Positions 54,920-62,554 of a stretch of 64,000 nucleotides of DNA are shown here, piece after piece (positions within the stretch are counted from its first letter, which is position 1; each line of letters opens with the position of its first letter). The stretch comes from an uncultured Bacteroidales bacterium (GTDB lineage Bacteria > Bacteroidota > Bacteroidia > Bacteroidales > P3): contig OMYR01000010.1 in NCBI GenBank assembly GCA_900315335.1, positions 1 to 64,000 on the forward strand. Reading direction: 5' to 3'. The notes below the pieces were generated by a model. That model was not told the DNA's origin, did not search any database, and worked only from the letters and a program-made list of their open reading frames with translations. The translations under genes were made by a program, and so were the position numbers.

Positions 54920-55489
54920 TTATTTTCTGAATCTTTTTTTCACAATTCTTTCTGTTTTCATATCCCATTGTACGTCATTAAAAACAAATCGTTGTTTTAG
55001 GTCATCGTGTATTCCAATGCGTGCATTGTTAATAATATTTCTATTTTTATTGAATGATTCAGGTAGAGTTGTAATATCAGGCATTGCTGTACAATGATTG
55101 AATATTTCGTACATTGATAGTTTTGGACCACCGATAATGCCAATTTGTTGCCATTGTTGTCGGTCATCTTGTTTATATATTTCTATACTTCTAATTAAGA
55201 TACCTCCGAATCGCATTAATTCGTTATTGTCTTTTATTGTTTGAAAGGCGATATCAACACCGCTGGCATGAAAGAACCATTCCACACATGAACAATCACG
55301 CATGTAAGTACTTATATCTTTGTCTTGTTCGTTGGCATCATACAAATAAAACTCTATTTCTGCAAACCTATAAATACTATCACTATTATCTCGTGAATCA
55401 TTTTTGATGATACCATAAAAATTCATAAGTTTTGTTGCAGCTTCTTTGAAACTTTCTCGTTTAATATTTTCAAGAAAACTTAAATTCAT
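54920..55489 (-). CDS. Unrecognised protein, possibly shortened by a frameshift
   Basis: 189 residues, soluble, no signal peptide. I do not recognise the family. Notable segments are EIEFYLYD near 46, WFFHASGVDIAF near 71 and FGGILIRSIEIY near 94. The C-terminus is basic (ERIVKKRFRK) at a run of seven A. A -1 shift at that run would join it to a further frame of about 75 residues (down to 54708), so either a frameshift or simple overlap is possible. A TACTTTTGC element lies at 55626-55634. It stands alone among housekeeping genes. Confidence 0.6.
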   Translation of the reverse strand: MNLSFLENIKRESFKEAATKLMNFYGIIKNDSRDNSDSIYRFAEIEFYLYDANEQDKDISTYMRDCSCVEWFFHASGVDIAFQTIKDNNELMRFGGILIRSIEIYKQDDRQQWQQIGIIGGPKLSMYEIFNHCTAMPDITTLPESFNKNRNIINNARIGIHDDLKQRFVFNDVQWDMKTERIVKKRFRK

Positions 55490-55806
55490 GATGATATATT
55501 TATTTTATATTATTTTTACAAAGTAGTTTAATCTTTAATACATTAATGGCTTATTGCTAAACCATATTTTATAATGTTGTACATTGTTTTTAACAATTGC
55601 TTTATTCATAAGTTTTGTTTTTGCAGCAAAAGTATTACATTTTTTTTGAAACAGCAATTTCGTTTTATAAAAATAACTGAACGGTCTCAATTTATATGCA
55701 ATAGAATTATTGCGAATTGCAGGATATATCTAATTTAACGTGAGTTCGATGAAATTAATTAAAATATTATCAGAAGATTAAATATTTGTAATACCTATAT
55801 ATCACG
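55490..55806. other. AT-rich gap with one promoter element
   Basis: 317 bp. Apart from a minus-strand TACTTTTGC at 55626-55634 I see no gene, repeat or terminator. Confidence 0.45.
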
Positions 55807-56070
55807 ATGTCTATGAATTTGTGGGATTATTATCTTAAATGTTTTGTTCAAATGCCGAAAACACTGGAAAAATTATTCTCACATTTTTTAGAAAAATGTA
55901 AAATCCACTTATTTTCAATAATTAAATTCGTCGAATTCACTTTAAATACTAACTTGTCAGTAGGAACAGAGAGGTATGGGATAAATACTTCAAATCTTGG
56001 AACAGGATTTTATTATTTGACAATACGAATGCAAGAGGGTGTTGCAACGCAGAAAATGATTGTGAAATAA
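55807..56070 (+). pseudogene. Remnant of a secreted protein with type A T9SS sorting tail
   Basis: The last 31 codons (about 55975-56067) read YGINTSNLGTGFYYLTIRM and end VATQKMIVK. This is the pattern of a type A (Por) secretion C-terminal tail, where a turn, G-x-Y and a final V-x-K are conserved. The upstream 55 codons do not look like a secreted protein and have no signal peptide. It is followed by a good terminator, so this is probably the 3' fossil of a deleted gene. Confidence 0.65.
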
Positions 56071-56093
56071 AATTAAAAATAAATCTTGAAAAT

Positions 56094-56136
56094 AAGTGGA
56101 AGCAGAAAAAAGTTTTGCTTCCCACTTGTTTTTTTT
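56094..56136 (+). terminator. Terminator of the fossil type IX cargo gene
   Basis: The stem AAGTGG-AAGCA with TGCTTCCCACTT (one bulge) is followed by eight T. It is 24 bp past the remnant's stop. Confidence 0.8.
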
Positions 56137-56226
56137 AGGTGGTAAATAGGGATTTGAAGTTGCGGTAACGACAGTTGGAAATAAAGAAATTTTGAATAAT
56201 ATTATTTGTATATTAAAAAAAAGTTG

Positions 56227-56235
56227 TATTTTTGC
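56227..56235 (+). promoter_or_regulatory. Promoter -7 element (TATTTTTGC) of the yceD-rpmF-plsX-fabH operon
   Basis: A TAnnTTTGC match 19 bp before the yceD start. It fixes that start at 56255. Confidence 0.6.
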
Positions 56236-56254
56236 AACTTCAAATTTTGTGGGT

Positions 56255-56800
56255 ATGTTTGATAAAAGTGAGTATATTATTGAGTTAAGCAAGTTGGCGA
56301 AGGGTAGTGGGGCTGACAATACCTATGAAATTAAAGTTGATAAATCGTTGTTTGACAATTTTATTGAGCAAGGTAGTGCGGAGAGTGAAGACATTATTGA
56401 TGTTAGGGCAGATGTAAAACTTAATACAGTTAAAGGAAGTCATTTGATTGAGTTTAACTTTGTTTTCAATGGAGAGATAGATGTTAGATGTAGCAGATGT
56501 TTGGCTCCTATGACGGTTAAGATTAAGAATAAAAAGACTTCGCTTTACATTAAATTGGGCGAGAAATTTGAGGAAGCTGATATTAATCAGTGGATAGTAG
56601 ATGCCAATGAAAATGAAATAGATTTATCGAACTATATATATGAAGAGTTGAGAGTTGAGATTCCTATTGCACCTGTGCATAAAAGAATTGAAAACTGCGA
56701 TGAAGAGATGTTGGACAAACTTTCTCACGTAAATGAGGAGAGTTTGAAAGATAAACAAGAGATTGACCCGAGATGGGAACAACTCAAAAAATTACTCTGA
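56255..56800 (+). CDS. YceD/DUF177 family protein
   Basis: 181 residues. The conserved CSRCL segment near residue 76 and the acidic ENEIDLSNYIYEELRVEIPI region near 130 match DUF177 (YceD). In many bacteria this gene precedes rpmF and has been linked to 23S rRNA or ribosome assembly. The two Cys after VR suggest a metal-binding pair. Start at 56255 after the promoter. Confidence 0.88.
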   Translation: MFDKSEYIIELSKLAKGSGADNTYEIKVDKSLFDNFIEQGSAESEDIIDVRADVKLNTVKGSHLIEFNFVFNGEIDVRCSRCLAPMTVKIKNKKTSLYIKLGEKFEEADINQWIVDANENEIDLSNYIYEELRVEIPIAPVHKRIENCDEEMLDKLSHVNEESLKDKQEIDPRWEQLKKLL

Positions 56801-56861
56801 AATAATGTGGAGTAATTGAAATAAATAAAAGATTAATAAACAATTAAAAAATTAGAATAAA

Positions 56862-57050
56862 ATGCCAAATCCAAAACACAGATTCTCACAAACGAGAACA
56901 GCAAAAAGAAGATCTCACGATAGAGTAGAGAGCGTACAGTTAGCAACTTGTCCTAATTGCGGAGCAGTTGTAGAATCTCATAGAGTTTGTCCTGAATGCG
57001 GATATTACAGAGGTAAGTTAGCAATAGAGAAAAAGGACGACAATAAATAA
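56862..57050 (+). CDS. rpmF: 50S ribosomal protein L32
   Basis: 62 residues with a basic N-terminus (PNPKHRFSQTRTAKRRSHDR) and the CPNCG...CPECG zinc ribbon, so this is the zinc-binding form. It is 15 bp before plsX, the usual yceD-rpmF-plsX order. Confidence 0.96.
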   Translation: MPNPKHRFSQTRTAKRRSHDRVESVQLATCPNCGAVVESHRVCPECGYYRGKLAIEKKDDNK

Positions 57051-57065
57051 AACTATTCTTTTACC

Positions 57066-58010
57066 ATGAGAATAGGTTTAGATGTAATGGGTGGCGATTA
57101 CGCCCCTGATGCCATTGTTAAAGGCGCAGTTTTGGCACGAAAAGAACTTCCGAAAGAAGATGAGATAGTTCTTTTCGGTCGAAAAAATGAGATAGAAAGA
57201 GTTCTCGGCGAAGTGAATTGTAGCGTTGAGGAATTTACTATTGTAGATTGTCCTGACGTTATAGATATGCACGATTCTCCGATTAAGGCTTTCAAGGTCA
57301 AACCTAATAGTTCTTTGGCTGTCGGCTTTGGATATTTGAAAGCAGGAAAAGTGGATACGTTTGCTTCTGCCGGTAATTCGGGAGCAATGCTTGTGGGTAC
57401 TATGTACAGCATAGGCTTGGCAGAAGGTGTGTTGCGTCCTTGTTTGGCAGCGTTAGTTCCAAAAGAAAAAGAAGGTGTAACGATATTGTTGGATGTCGGT
57501 GTTGATACAGACACAAAGCCTGACACACTTTATCAGTTTGGTCTTTTGGGTAGTTTGTATGCAGAGAGTACATTGGGTATAAAAAATCCTCGTGTGGCTT
57601 TGTTGAATATTGGCGAAGAAGAGGGTAAGGGAAATCTTCAATGTAAGGCTGCATACCAGTTGATGAAAGATTCTGCGTATAATTTCGTAGGTAATGCAGA
57701 GCCGAGAGAAATCTTTGCAAACAATGTTGATGTTATTGTTTGCGATGGTTTTGTGGGCAATTTGCTTATGAAGAATATTGAAGCCTTTGCACGTAGCGTT
57801 GCTAAAAGGGGCTTGGTAGATGATTTCGTTAAGAGATTTAACTATGAGATATATGGCGGTTTGCCATTGCTTGGAGCAAATAAAGTCGTGATTGTAGGAC
57901 ATGGCGTTTCCAATGAAAGAGCCATAAAATCTATGGTATTGCAATCCAAAAATATTTGCGAATCGGGAATTATTTCACGCCTAAGCGAGAGCTTCAAGGA
58001 AAATAAGTAA
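57066..58010 (+). CDS. plsX: Phosphate acyltransferase PlsX
   Basis: Makes acyl-phosphate from acyl-ACP, the first step of glycerolipid synthesis with PlsY. 314 residues: MRIGLDVMGGDYAPDAIVKGA at the start, SAGNSGAMLVG near 101, LNIGEEEGKGN near 186 and VVCDGFVGN-type segment near 225. Same operon as fabH, coupling fatty-acid initiation to phospholipid synthesis. Confidence 0.95.
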   Translation: MRIGLDVMGGDYAPDAIVKGAVLARKELPKEDEIVLFGRKNEIERVLGEVNCSVEEFTIVDCPDVIDMHDSPIKAFKVKPNSSLAVGFGYLKAGKVDTFASAGNSGAMLVGTMYSIGLAEGVLRPCLAALVPKEKEGVTILLDVGVDTDTKPDTLYQFGLLGSLYAESTLGIKNPRVALLNIGEEEGKGNLQCKAAYQLMKDSAYNFVGNAEPREIFANNVDVIVCDGFVGNLLMKNIEAFARSVAKRGLVDDFVKRFNYEIYGGLPLLGANKVVIVGHGVSNERAIKSMVLQSKNICESGIISRLSESFKENK

Positions 58011-58025
58011 ATAAGGATATATAGA

Positions 58026-59015
58026 ATGTCAAAAATAAGAGCAATAATAACGGCTGTTGAAGGTTATCTTCCGAAAGATGTAATAGACAATGAGATGTTG
58101 TCTCGTATGGTGGATACCTCCGACGAGTGGATTATGAGCCGTATTGGTATTAAAACCAGACATATTCTAAAAGGCGACAAAGGTCCTTCCGATATGGCGA
58201 AGATTGTCGTTGATAATATACTTCAAAAGAAAAATATTTCACCCGATGAAATAGATTTGATAATTTGCTGCACTGTTACTCCTGATATGCCATTTCCTGC
58301 GACGGCGAACATAATCGCAGATAAATGCAACATAAGAAAAGGTTTCGGATTTGATATTAATGCAGGTTGCTCAGGTTTTATTTATGGCATAACGACAGGT
58401 ACGAAATACATTGAGAGTGGTTTTTGTAAAAAAGTCCTTGTTATCGGTGCTGAAAAAATGACCGCAATTGTCAATTACGAAGACCGTACCACATGTCCGA
58501 TATTTGGAGATGGAGCAGCAGGTGTGTTGTTGGAGGCAAGCGAGGATTCTCCTTATGGAGTTATTGATGAAGTCTTGCATGCAGACGGTGTAGGTGTAAA
58601 GCATCTGCATCAAGTGGCAGGAGGTTCGTGCCACCCTGCAACGATAGAGACAGTAATGAACAGACAGCACTTTATTTATCAAGAAGGTCCAGCCGTATTC
58701 AAATGGGCTGTTACCAAAATGGCAGACGTTACGGAAGAATTGTTGGAAAAGAACAATATGAAAAAATCCGATATTGATTTTCTTCTTCCGCACCAAGCAA
58801 ATTTGCGTATCATAAAAGCAACAGGCGAGCGTTTGGAATTAAAAGACGAGCAAATATTGATAAATATTGACCGCTGCGGTAATACAACCAGTGCTACTAT
58901 ACCTATGCTTTTGTACGAAAATCAAGATAAGTTCAAAAAAGGTGATAATTTGATTTTAACATCTTTTGGTGCCGGATTTACTTGGGGTTCAGTGCTTGTT
59001 AAATGGGCATTATAA
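58026..59015 (+). CDS. fabH: 3-oxoacyl-ACP synthase III
   Basis: Starts fatty-acid synthesis from acetyl-CoA and malonyl-ACP. 329 residues. The catalytic triad is Cys115 (INAGCSGF), His256 (LLPHQANLRI) and Asn286 (RCGNTTSA). It is 15 bp after plsX. Confidence 0.96.
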   Translation: MSKIRAIITAVEGYLPKDVIDNEMLSRMVDTSDEWIMSRIGIKTRHILKGDKGPSDMAKIVVDNILQKKNISPDEIDLIICCTVTPDMPFPATANIIADKCNIRKGFGFDINAGCSGFIYGITTGTKYIESGFCKKVLVIGAEKMTAIVNYEDRTTCPIFGDGAAGVLLEASEDSPYGVIDEVLHADGVGVKHLHQVAGGSCHPATIETVMNRQHFIYQEGPAVFKWAVTKMADVTEELLEKNNMKKSDIDFLLPHQANLRIIKATGERLELKDEQILINIDRCGNTTSATIPMLLYENQDKFKKGDNLILTSFGAGFTWGSVLVKWAL

Positions 59016-59069
59016 AATTAAGAAAACACAGACGTAAGATAATTTTTGAGTGAAAATCTTACGGATATT

Positions 59070-59879
59070 ATGAGTAAATTGACATTAACGTTTTTAGGTA
59101 CTGGAACATCATTGGGAGTACCTATCCCGGGTTGTGATTGCGAGGTCTGTTGTTCTTTGGATAAAAAGGACAGAAGACTTCGCACTTCTTGTATGCTTAC
59201 TTTTGATAAAATCAATCCATTGACAGGTAAAGTATGGCAAGTAGTTATCGATTGTGGCCCTGATTTCCGTTACCAAATGCTACGAGAAAACGTAAAGTAT
59301 GTTGATGCCATTCTTGTAACCCACGAACATAGAGACCACATAGCAGGTTTGGACGATGTGCGTTCATACAATTTCTTACAGCAACGACCTATGCCCGTTT
59401 TCGGTAATAAAGAGGCTATCATAGGTATAAAAAAGATGATGTACTATGCCTTTGAAAATCCATATCCGGGTGTTCCCGAATTTGAGTTGCATGAAATAGA
59501 TATTACCAAGCAACAATCTTTTTTGCTTGGTAATGAAATCGAAGTTGTGCCTATCGAAGTTATGCACGCCAAGTTGCCGACTTTGGCTTATAGAATTGGA
59601 AAATTTGCATACATCACAGATGCCAAGACTATAAGCGATGAAGAAAAATCGAAACTTGGAGGTGTGAAAACTTTGGTGGTAAATGCTTTAAGACGCGAAC
59701 AACATTTCGCTCATTTTACTCTTGACGAGGCTTTGGAGTTGATAGATTTCGTAAAACCCGATGTGGCATACCTTACTCATTTGTCTCACCTTATGGGGCC
59801 TTACAAGGATTTTCAAAAGTATTTGCCAGGCAATGTTCATCTTGCGTACGATACCTTGAAAGTAGATATTGAATACTAA
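59070..59879 (+). CDS. Metallo-beta-lactamase-fold hydrolase (PhnP-like)
   Basis: 269 residues. The zinc motif THEHRDHIAGLDD is near residue 85, with GTGTSLGVPIPGCDCEVC at the N-terminus (extra Cys pair) and LTHLSHLMGP near 245. It resembles the PhnP phosphodiesterase group. Phosphonate genes are absent, so the substrate is unassigned. ATG 59070 is preferred to a TTG 24 nt earlier. 54 bp after fabH. Confidence 0.87.
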   Translation: MSKLTLTFLGTGTSLGVPIPGCDCEVCCSLDKKDRRLRTSCMLTFDKINPLTGKVWQVVIDCGPDFRYQMLRENVKYVDAILVTHEHRDHIAGLDDVRSYNFLQQRPMPVFGNKEAIIGIKKMMYYAFENPYPGVPEFELHEIDITKQQSFLLGNEIEVVPIEVMHAKLPTLAYRIGKFAYITDAKTISDEEKSKLGGVKTLVVNALRREQHFAHFTLDEALELIDFVKPDVAYLTHLSHLMGPYKDFQKYLPGNVHLAYDTLKVDIEY

Positions 59880-60130
59880 ATTTTTGAATAATTGAATATT
59901 TGCGTGGTTATTGAGTGTAAATCATTGAAAACGGATTATTATTTTCATATTGCATAAAAATAAATGCTGTTGTTAAACAAAAATATCATAAAGAATAAAA
60001 AAAGTCGCTTTTTGTTTGAGGAAGAAGCCGCTTTGGCAATCATAACTCTTTCAATGAGGTATGACTAAATATTGCTACCGCTTTAATGGTATTTGTGTCT
60101 TATCACAATTCCGTTGGTAAGACTTTTCCG
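59880..60130. other. Gap without a convincing gene
   Basis: Part of a 420-bp gap before the exporter. A 34-codon frame begins at 59964 but shows no recognisable domain. No terminator with a clean T run is seen. The rest of the gap is locus 13 of the 21-bp repeat. Confidence 0.45.
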
Positions 60131-60214
60131 AAAATTAATCAGTGATATTGTTTAATTAGTATCACACATTATTTTGCCGGTATTAAACATTATTTTACTT
60201 ATGTTTAACATTGG
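60131..60214. repeat. 21-bp-period intergenic array, locus 13 (4 units)
   Basis: Units at 60131-60151, 60152-60172, 60173-60193 and 60194-60214. The second shares 19 identical bp (TAGTATCACACATTATTTT) with locus 3, about 49.5 kb away. Upstream of the exporter. Confidence 0.85.
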
Positions 60215-60299
60215 TTTTGGGATTGTGCGTAATATGTTAATTATATTATACACAGATAAATATATTTGATAAACAAAGAAAAATATTATTGAAAATAAA

Positions 60300-61496
60300 A
60301 TGAAAAATATAGGAAAAGCAAAAAGAGATTTACATCGTTATTTAATCATTACGTTGGGTTTTTTGTCAGCGTTCGGACCTTTTGTAACGGATTTATATTT
60401 ACCGGCGTTGCCGTCATTGACTAAGGAATTTTCGACAAGTAACTCTTCCGTGCAATTAAGTCTTACAATGTCGATGTTGGGTTTGGCAATAGGTCAGATA
60501 CTAATCGGTCCTGTAAGTGATAAATACGGCAGAAGAAAATTACTAATCGGTTCATTAGTGGTTTATGCTATTGCAACCGTTTGTTGTATCTTTGCACCGA
60601 ATATACAATTGTTCAATTTTATGCGATTGTTTCAGGGAATGGCAGGTGCAGGTGGAATAGTGTTGTCAAGAAGTATTGCCACCGATACATATTCGGGCGA
60701 AAGACTGACGCAATTTATTTCGATGATTGCGGCTGTCAATGGCATAGCACCTGTCGTTGCACCGATACTTGGAGGTGTTATTCTTTCGTTTGCCGATTGG
60801 AAAGTAATCTTTATCGTATTGCTTGTTATCGGAATCATACTTCTGCTTTTGAGTTTGCGTTTAAGAGAATCTCTTGCTATGAGAAATAGACTTGAAGCCC
60901 CTGTTTTTGCTTCTTTTGTCAATTACAAAAAATTGCTTCGCAACAAAACATATATGATACACTTCTTTATATATATGTTTTCACCGTTTGTGTTATTTAC
61001 ATATATATCCGCATCATCTTTTATCTTGCAAAACGTTTATCATTTGAGTTCATTGATGTTTAGTTTGTTTTTTGCCGTTAATGCCGTAGCAATTGCGGTC
61101 GGTTGTGCGGTGGCTGGTCATCTTCCGGGTAGGAGAAGCCTTTTCTATGGTGCGATAATAATGGTTGTAGGAGCGTTGCTCTCGGTTGTAACCCTGATAT
61201 TCTTACATTCGGTAGTGTTGGTGGAATTGACTTTTGTGGTGTTGATGTTTTCTGTGGGTTTGTTGCAACCTATACCTACCGCAATAGCGTTGGATAGTGA
61301 GCGAAACAATGCGGGAGTGGCTTCGGCAGCATTGGGAGCAAGCAGTTTCTTGGTCGGAGGAGCTGTTGCACCGATTGTGGGAATAGGAAATATGTTTGTA
61401 ACAACGTCGGTGCTATTTATAATAGGTGCGTTGGTAACTTCTGTATTTGTCGTATTGAGTTTAAGACAAGAGAAAAATAAAAGATACACGAAATAA
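60300..61496 (+). CDS. Bcr/CflA-family drug-type MFS exporter
   Basis: 398 residues, 12 predicted helices. N-terminal FGPFVTDLYLPALPSL and the motif A-type GPVSDKYGRRKLL near residue 80 fit the Bcr/CflA subgroup, with the GVILSFADWK segment near 165. Substrates in this group include some antibiotics and cysteine; none can be assigned. Terminator at 61525. Confidence 0.9.
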   Translation: MKNIGKAKRDLHRYLIITLGFLSAFGPFVTDLYLPALPSLTKEFSTSNSSVQLSLTMSMLGLAIGQILIGPVSDKYGRRKLLIGSLVVYAIATVCCIFAPNIQLFNFMRLFQGMAGAGGIVLSRSIATDTYSGERLTQFISMIAAVNGIAPVVAPILGGVILSFADWKVIFIVLLVIGIILLLLSLRLRESLAMRNRLEAPVFASFVNYKKLLRNKTYMIHFFIYMFSPFVLFTYISASSFILQNVYHLSSLMFSLFFAVNAVAIAVGCAVAGHLPGRRSLFYGAIIMVVGALLSVVTLIFLHSVVLVELTFVVLMFSVGLLQPIPTAIALDSERNNAGVASAALGASSFLVGGAVAPIVGIGNMFVTTSVLFIIGALVTSVFVVLSLRQEKNKRYTK

Positions 61497-61524
61497 AATA
61501 GTAAATAAGATTAAAATAAAACAT

Positions 61525-61565
61525 AATCACCGAAAATTTTTATCTGTTTTCGGTGATTGTTTTGT
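61525..61565 (+). terminator. Terminator of the exporter gene
   Basis: A perfect 12-bp stem (AATCACCGAAAA with TTTTCGGTGATT), 10-nt loop, then a T-rich stretch (GTTTTGTTT). Confidence 0.85.
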
Positions 61566-61588
61566 TTATTGCTTTTATGGTTTTATGA

Positions 61589-61672
61589 GTTAGTGATATT
61601 AATTTATTAGTGTTTAATACTAATTTATTAATGTTAAACATTATTTTATCAGTGTGAGTGATTATTTTACTG
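61589..61672. repeat. 21-bp-period intergenic array, locus 14 (4 units)
   Basis: Units at 61589-61609, 61610-61630, 61631-61651 and 61652-61672, each ending near ATTATTTTA or AATTTATTA; the last is a reversed variant. It is placed exactly between the facing terminators of the exporter and pdxJ. Confidence 0.87.
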
Positions 61673-61683
61673 AATAGTGATAA

Positions 61684-61725
61684 CAAAAAAATAATCCGCC
61701 CCACAAATGTTTTGTCAGGCGGATT
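61684..61725 (-). terminator. Terminator of pdxJ
   Basis: On the minus strand the stem AATCCGCC with GGCGGATT is followed by a run of seven T, 25 bp past the pdxJ stop. Inverse T-richness on the other side could make it bidirectional. Confidence 0.83.
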
Positions 61726-61749
61726 GTTTGTTTTTATATCAATAGAAAT

Positions 61750-62460
61750 TTAGCGGACTTGTCGCAAATACATTCCGACAGTATTCTTTAAGCCGTAGTA
61801 AAGTGCGTCGCAGATAAGTGCGTGGCCTATTGAAACCTCGTCTGTCCATGGTATTGTTTGTTTGTAATATTCCAAATTCTCCAAACTTAAATCGTGTCCT
61901 GCGTTCAGTCCCAAGCCTATTTCCTTTGCCGTTTGTGCGGCTTTGACAAATGGTTCTATGGCTTGTTCTCTGTTTTTTAGATAGTTTTCAGCGTATGACT
62001 GAGTGTAAAGTTCCACTCTGTCTGCTCCGCAATCTTTTGCACCTTTAACCATATCACTATTGGCATCAACGAAAACAGATACGCGACAAATTTTCTTCAA
62101 ATGCTCTATTATTTCTCGCAGTTGCTTGGCATCTTTGACAGTGTTCCAACCGTGATTACTTGTCAATTGGTCGGGTTTATCGGGTACAAGAGTTGCCTGT
62201 GCAGGTTTGATGTCTTCGATGATATGAATATATCTATCGTCAGGATAACCCTCAATGTTGAATTCAGTGGTTACGACTTTTTTCAAATCATATACATCTT
62301 GTTTTGTAATATGCCTTTCATCGGGACGAGGATGAACGGTTATGCCTTGCGCTCCGAAAGATTCTATATCCATTGCAGCCTTGATAATATCGGGATTGTT
62401 TCCACCGCGAGCATTTCTTAGGGTTGCGATTTTATTGATATTTACGCTTAATCGTGTCAT
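61750..62460 (-). CDS. pdxJ: Pyridoxine 5'-phosphate synthase
   Basis: Last step of the deoxyxylulose-5-phosphate-dependent vitamin B6 route. 236 residues, TIM barrel: RLSVNINKIATLRNARGGN, GITVHPRPDERHI near 42, LVPDKPDQ near 105, ELYTQSYAENY near 160, GLNAGHDL near 195 and SIGHALI near 215. The start at 62460 follows the TAATTTTGC element at 62489-62497. pdxA is not nearby. Confidence 0.95.
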   Translation of the reverse strand: MTRLSVNINKIATLRNARGGNNPDIIKAAMDIESFGAQGITVHPRPDERHITKQDVYDLKKVVTTEFNIEGYPDDRYIHIIEDIKPAQATLVPDKPDQLTSNHGWNTVKDAKQLREIIEHLKKICRVSVFVDANSDMVKGAKDCGADRVELYTQSYAENYLKNREQAIEPFVKAAQTAKEIGLGLNAGHDLSLENLEYYKQTIPWTDEVSIGHALICDALYYGLKNTVGMYLRQVR

Positions 62461-62488
62461 TATTGTTTTAGATTTTAATTTTAACGTT

Positions 62489-62519
62489 GCAAAATTAAGA
62501 TAAAAAGTCGTAACTTTGC
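62489..62519. promoter_or_regulatory. Divergent promoters of pdxJ (TAATTTTGC -) and cstA (TAACTTTGC +)
   Basis: Minus element at 62489-62497 facing pdxJ and plus element at 62511-62519 facing cstA, 13 bp apart, in a 94-bp divergent gap. Confidence 0.6.
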
Positions 62520-62554
62520 AAGTTCTTTTTAAGTAAATGGAAAACAAATAAATT

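Noticed and set aside
59964..60068. Short 34-codon frame with an acidic middle
   Set aside because: No domain, no promoter or ribosome-binding site, and length typical of chance in AT-rich sequence.
73..61672. CRISPR array interpretation of the repeats
   Set aside because: Units are directly adjacent without spacers, degenerate, and without cas genes.
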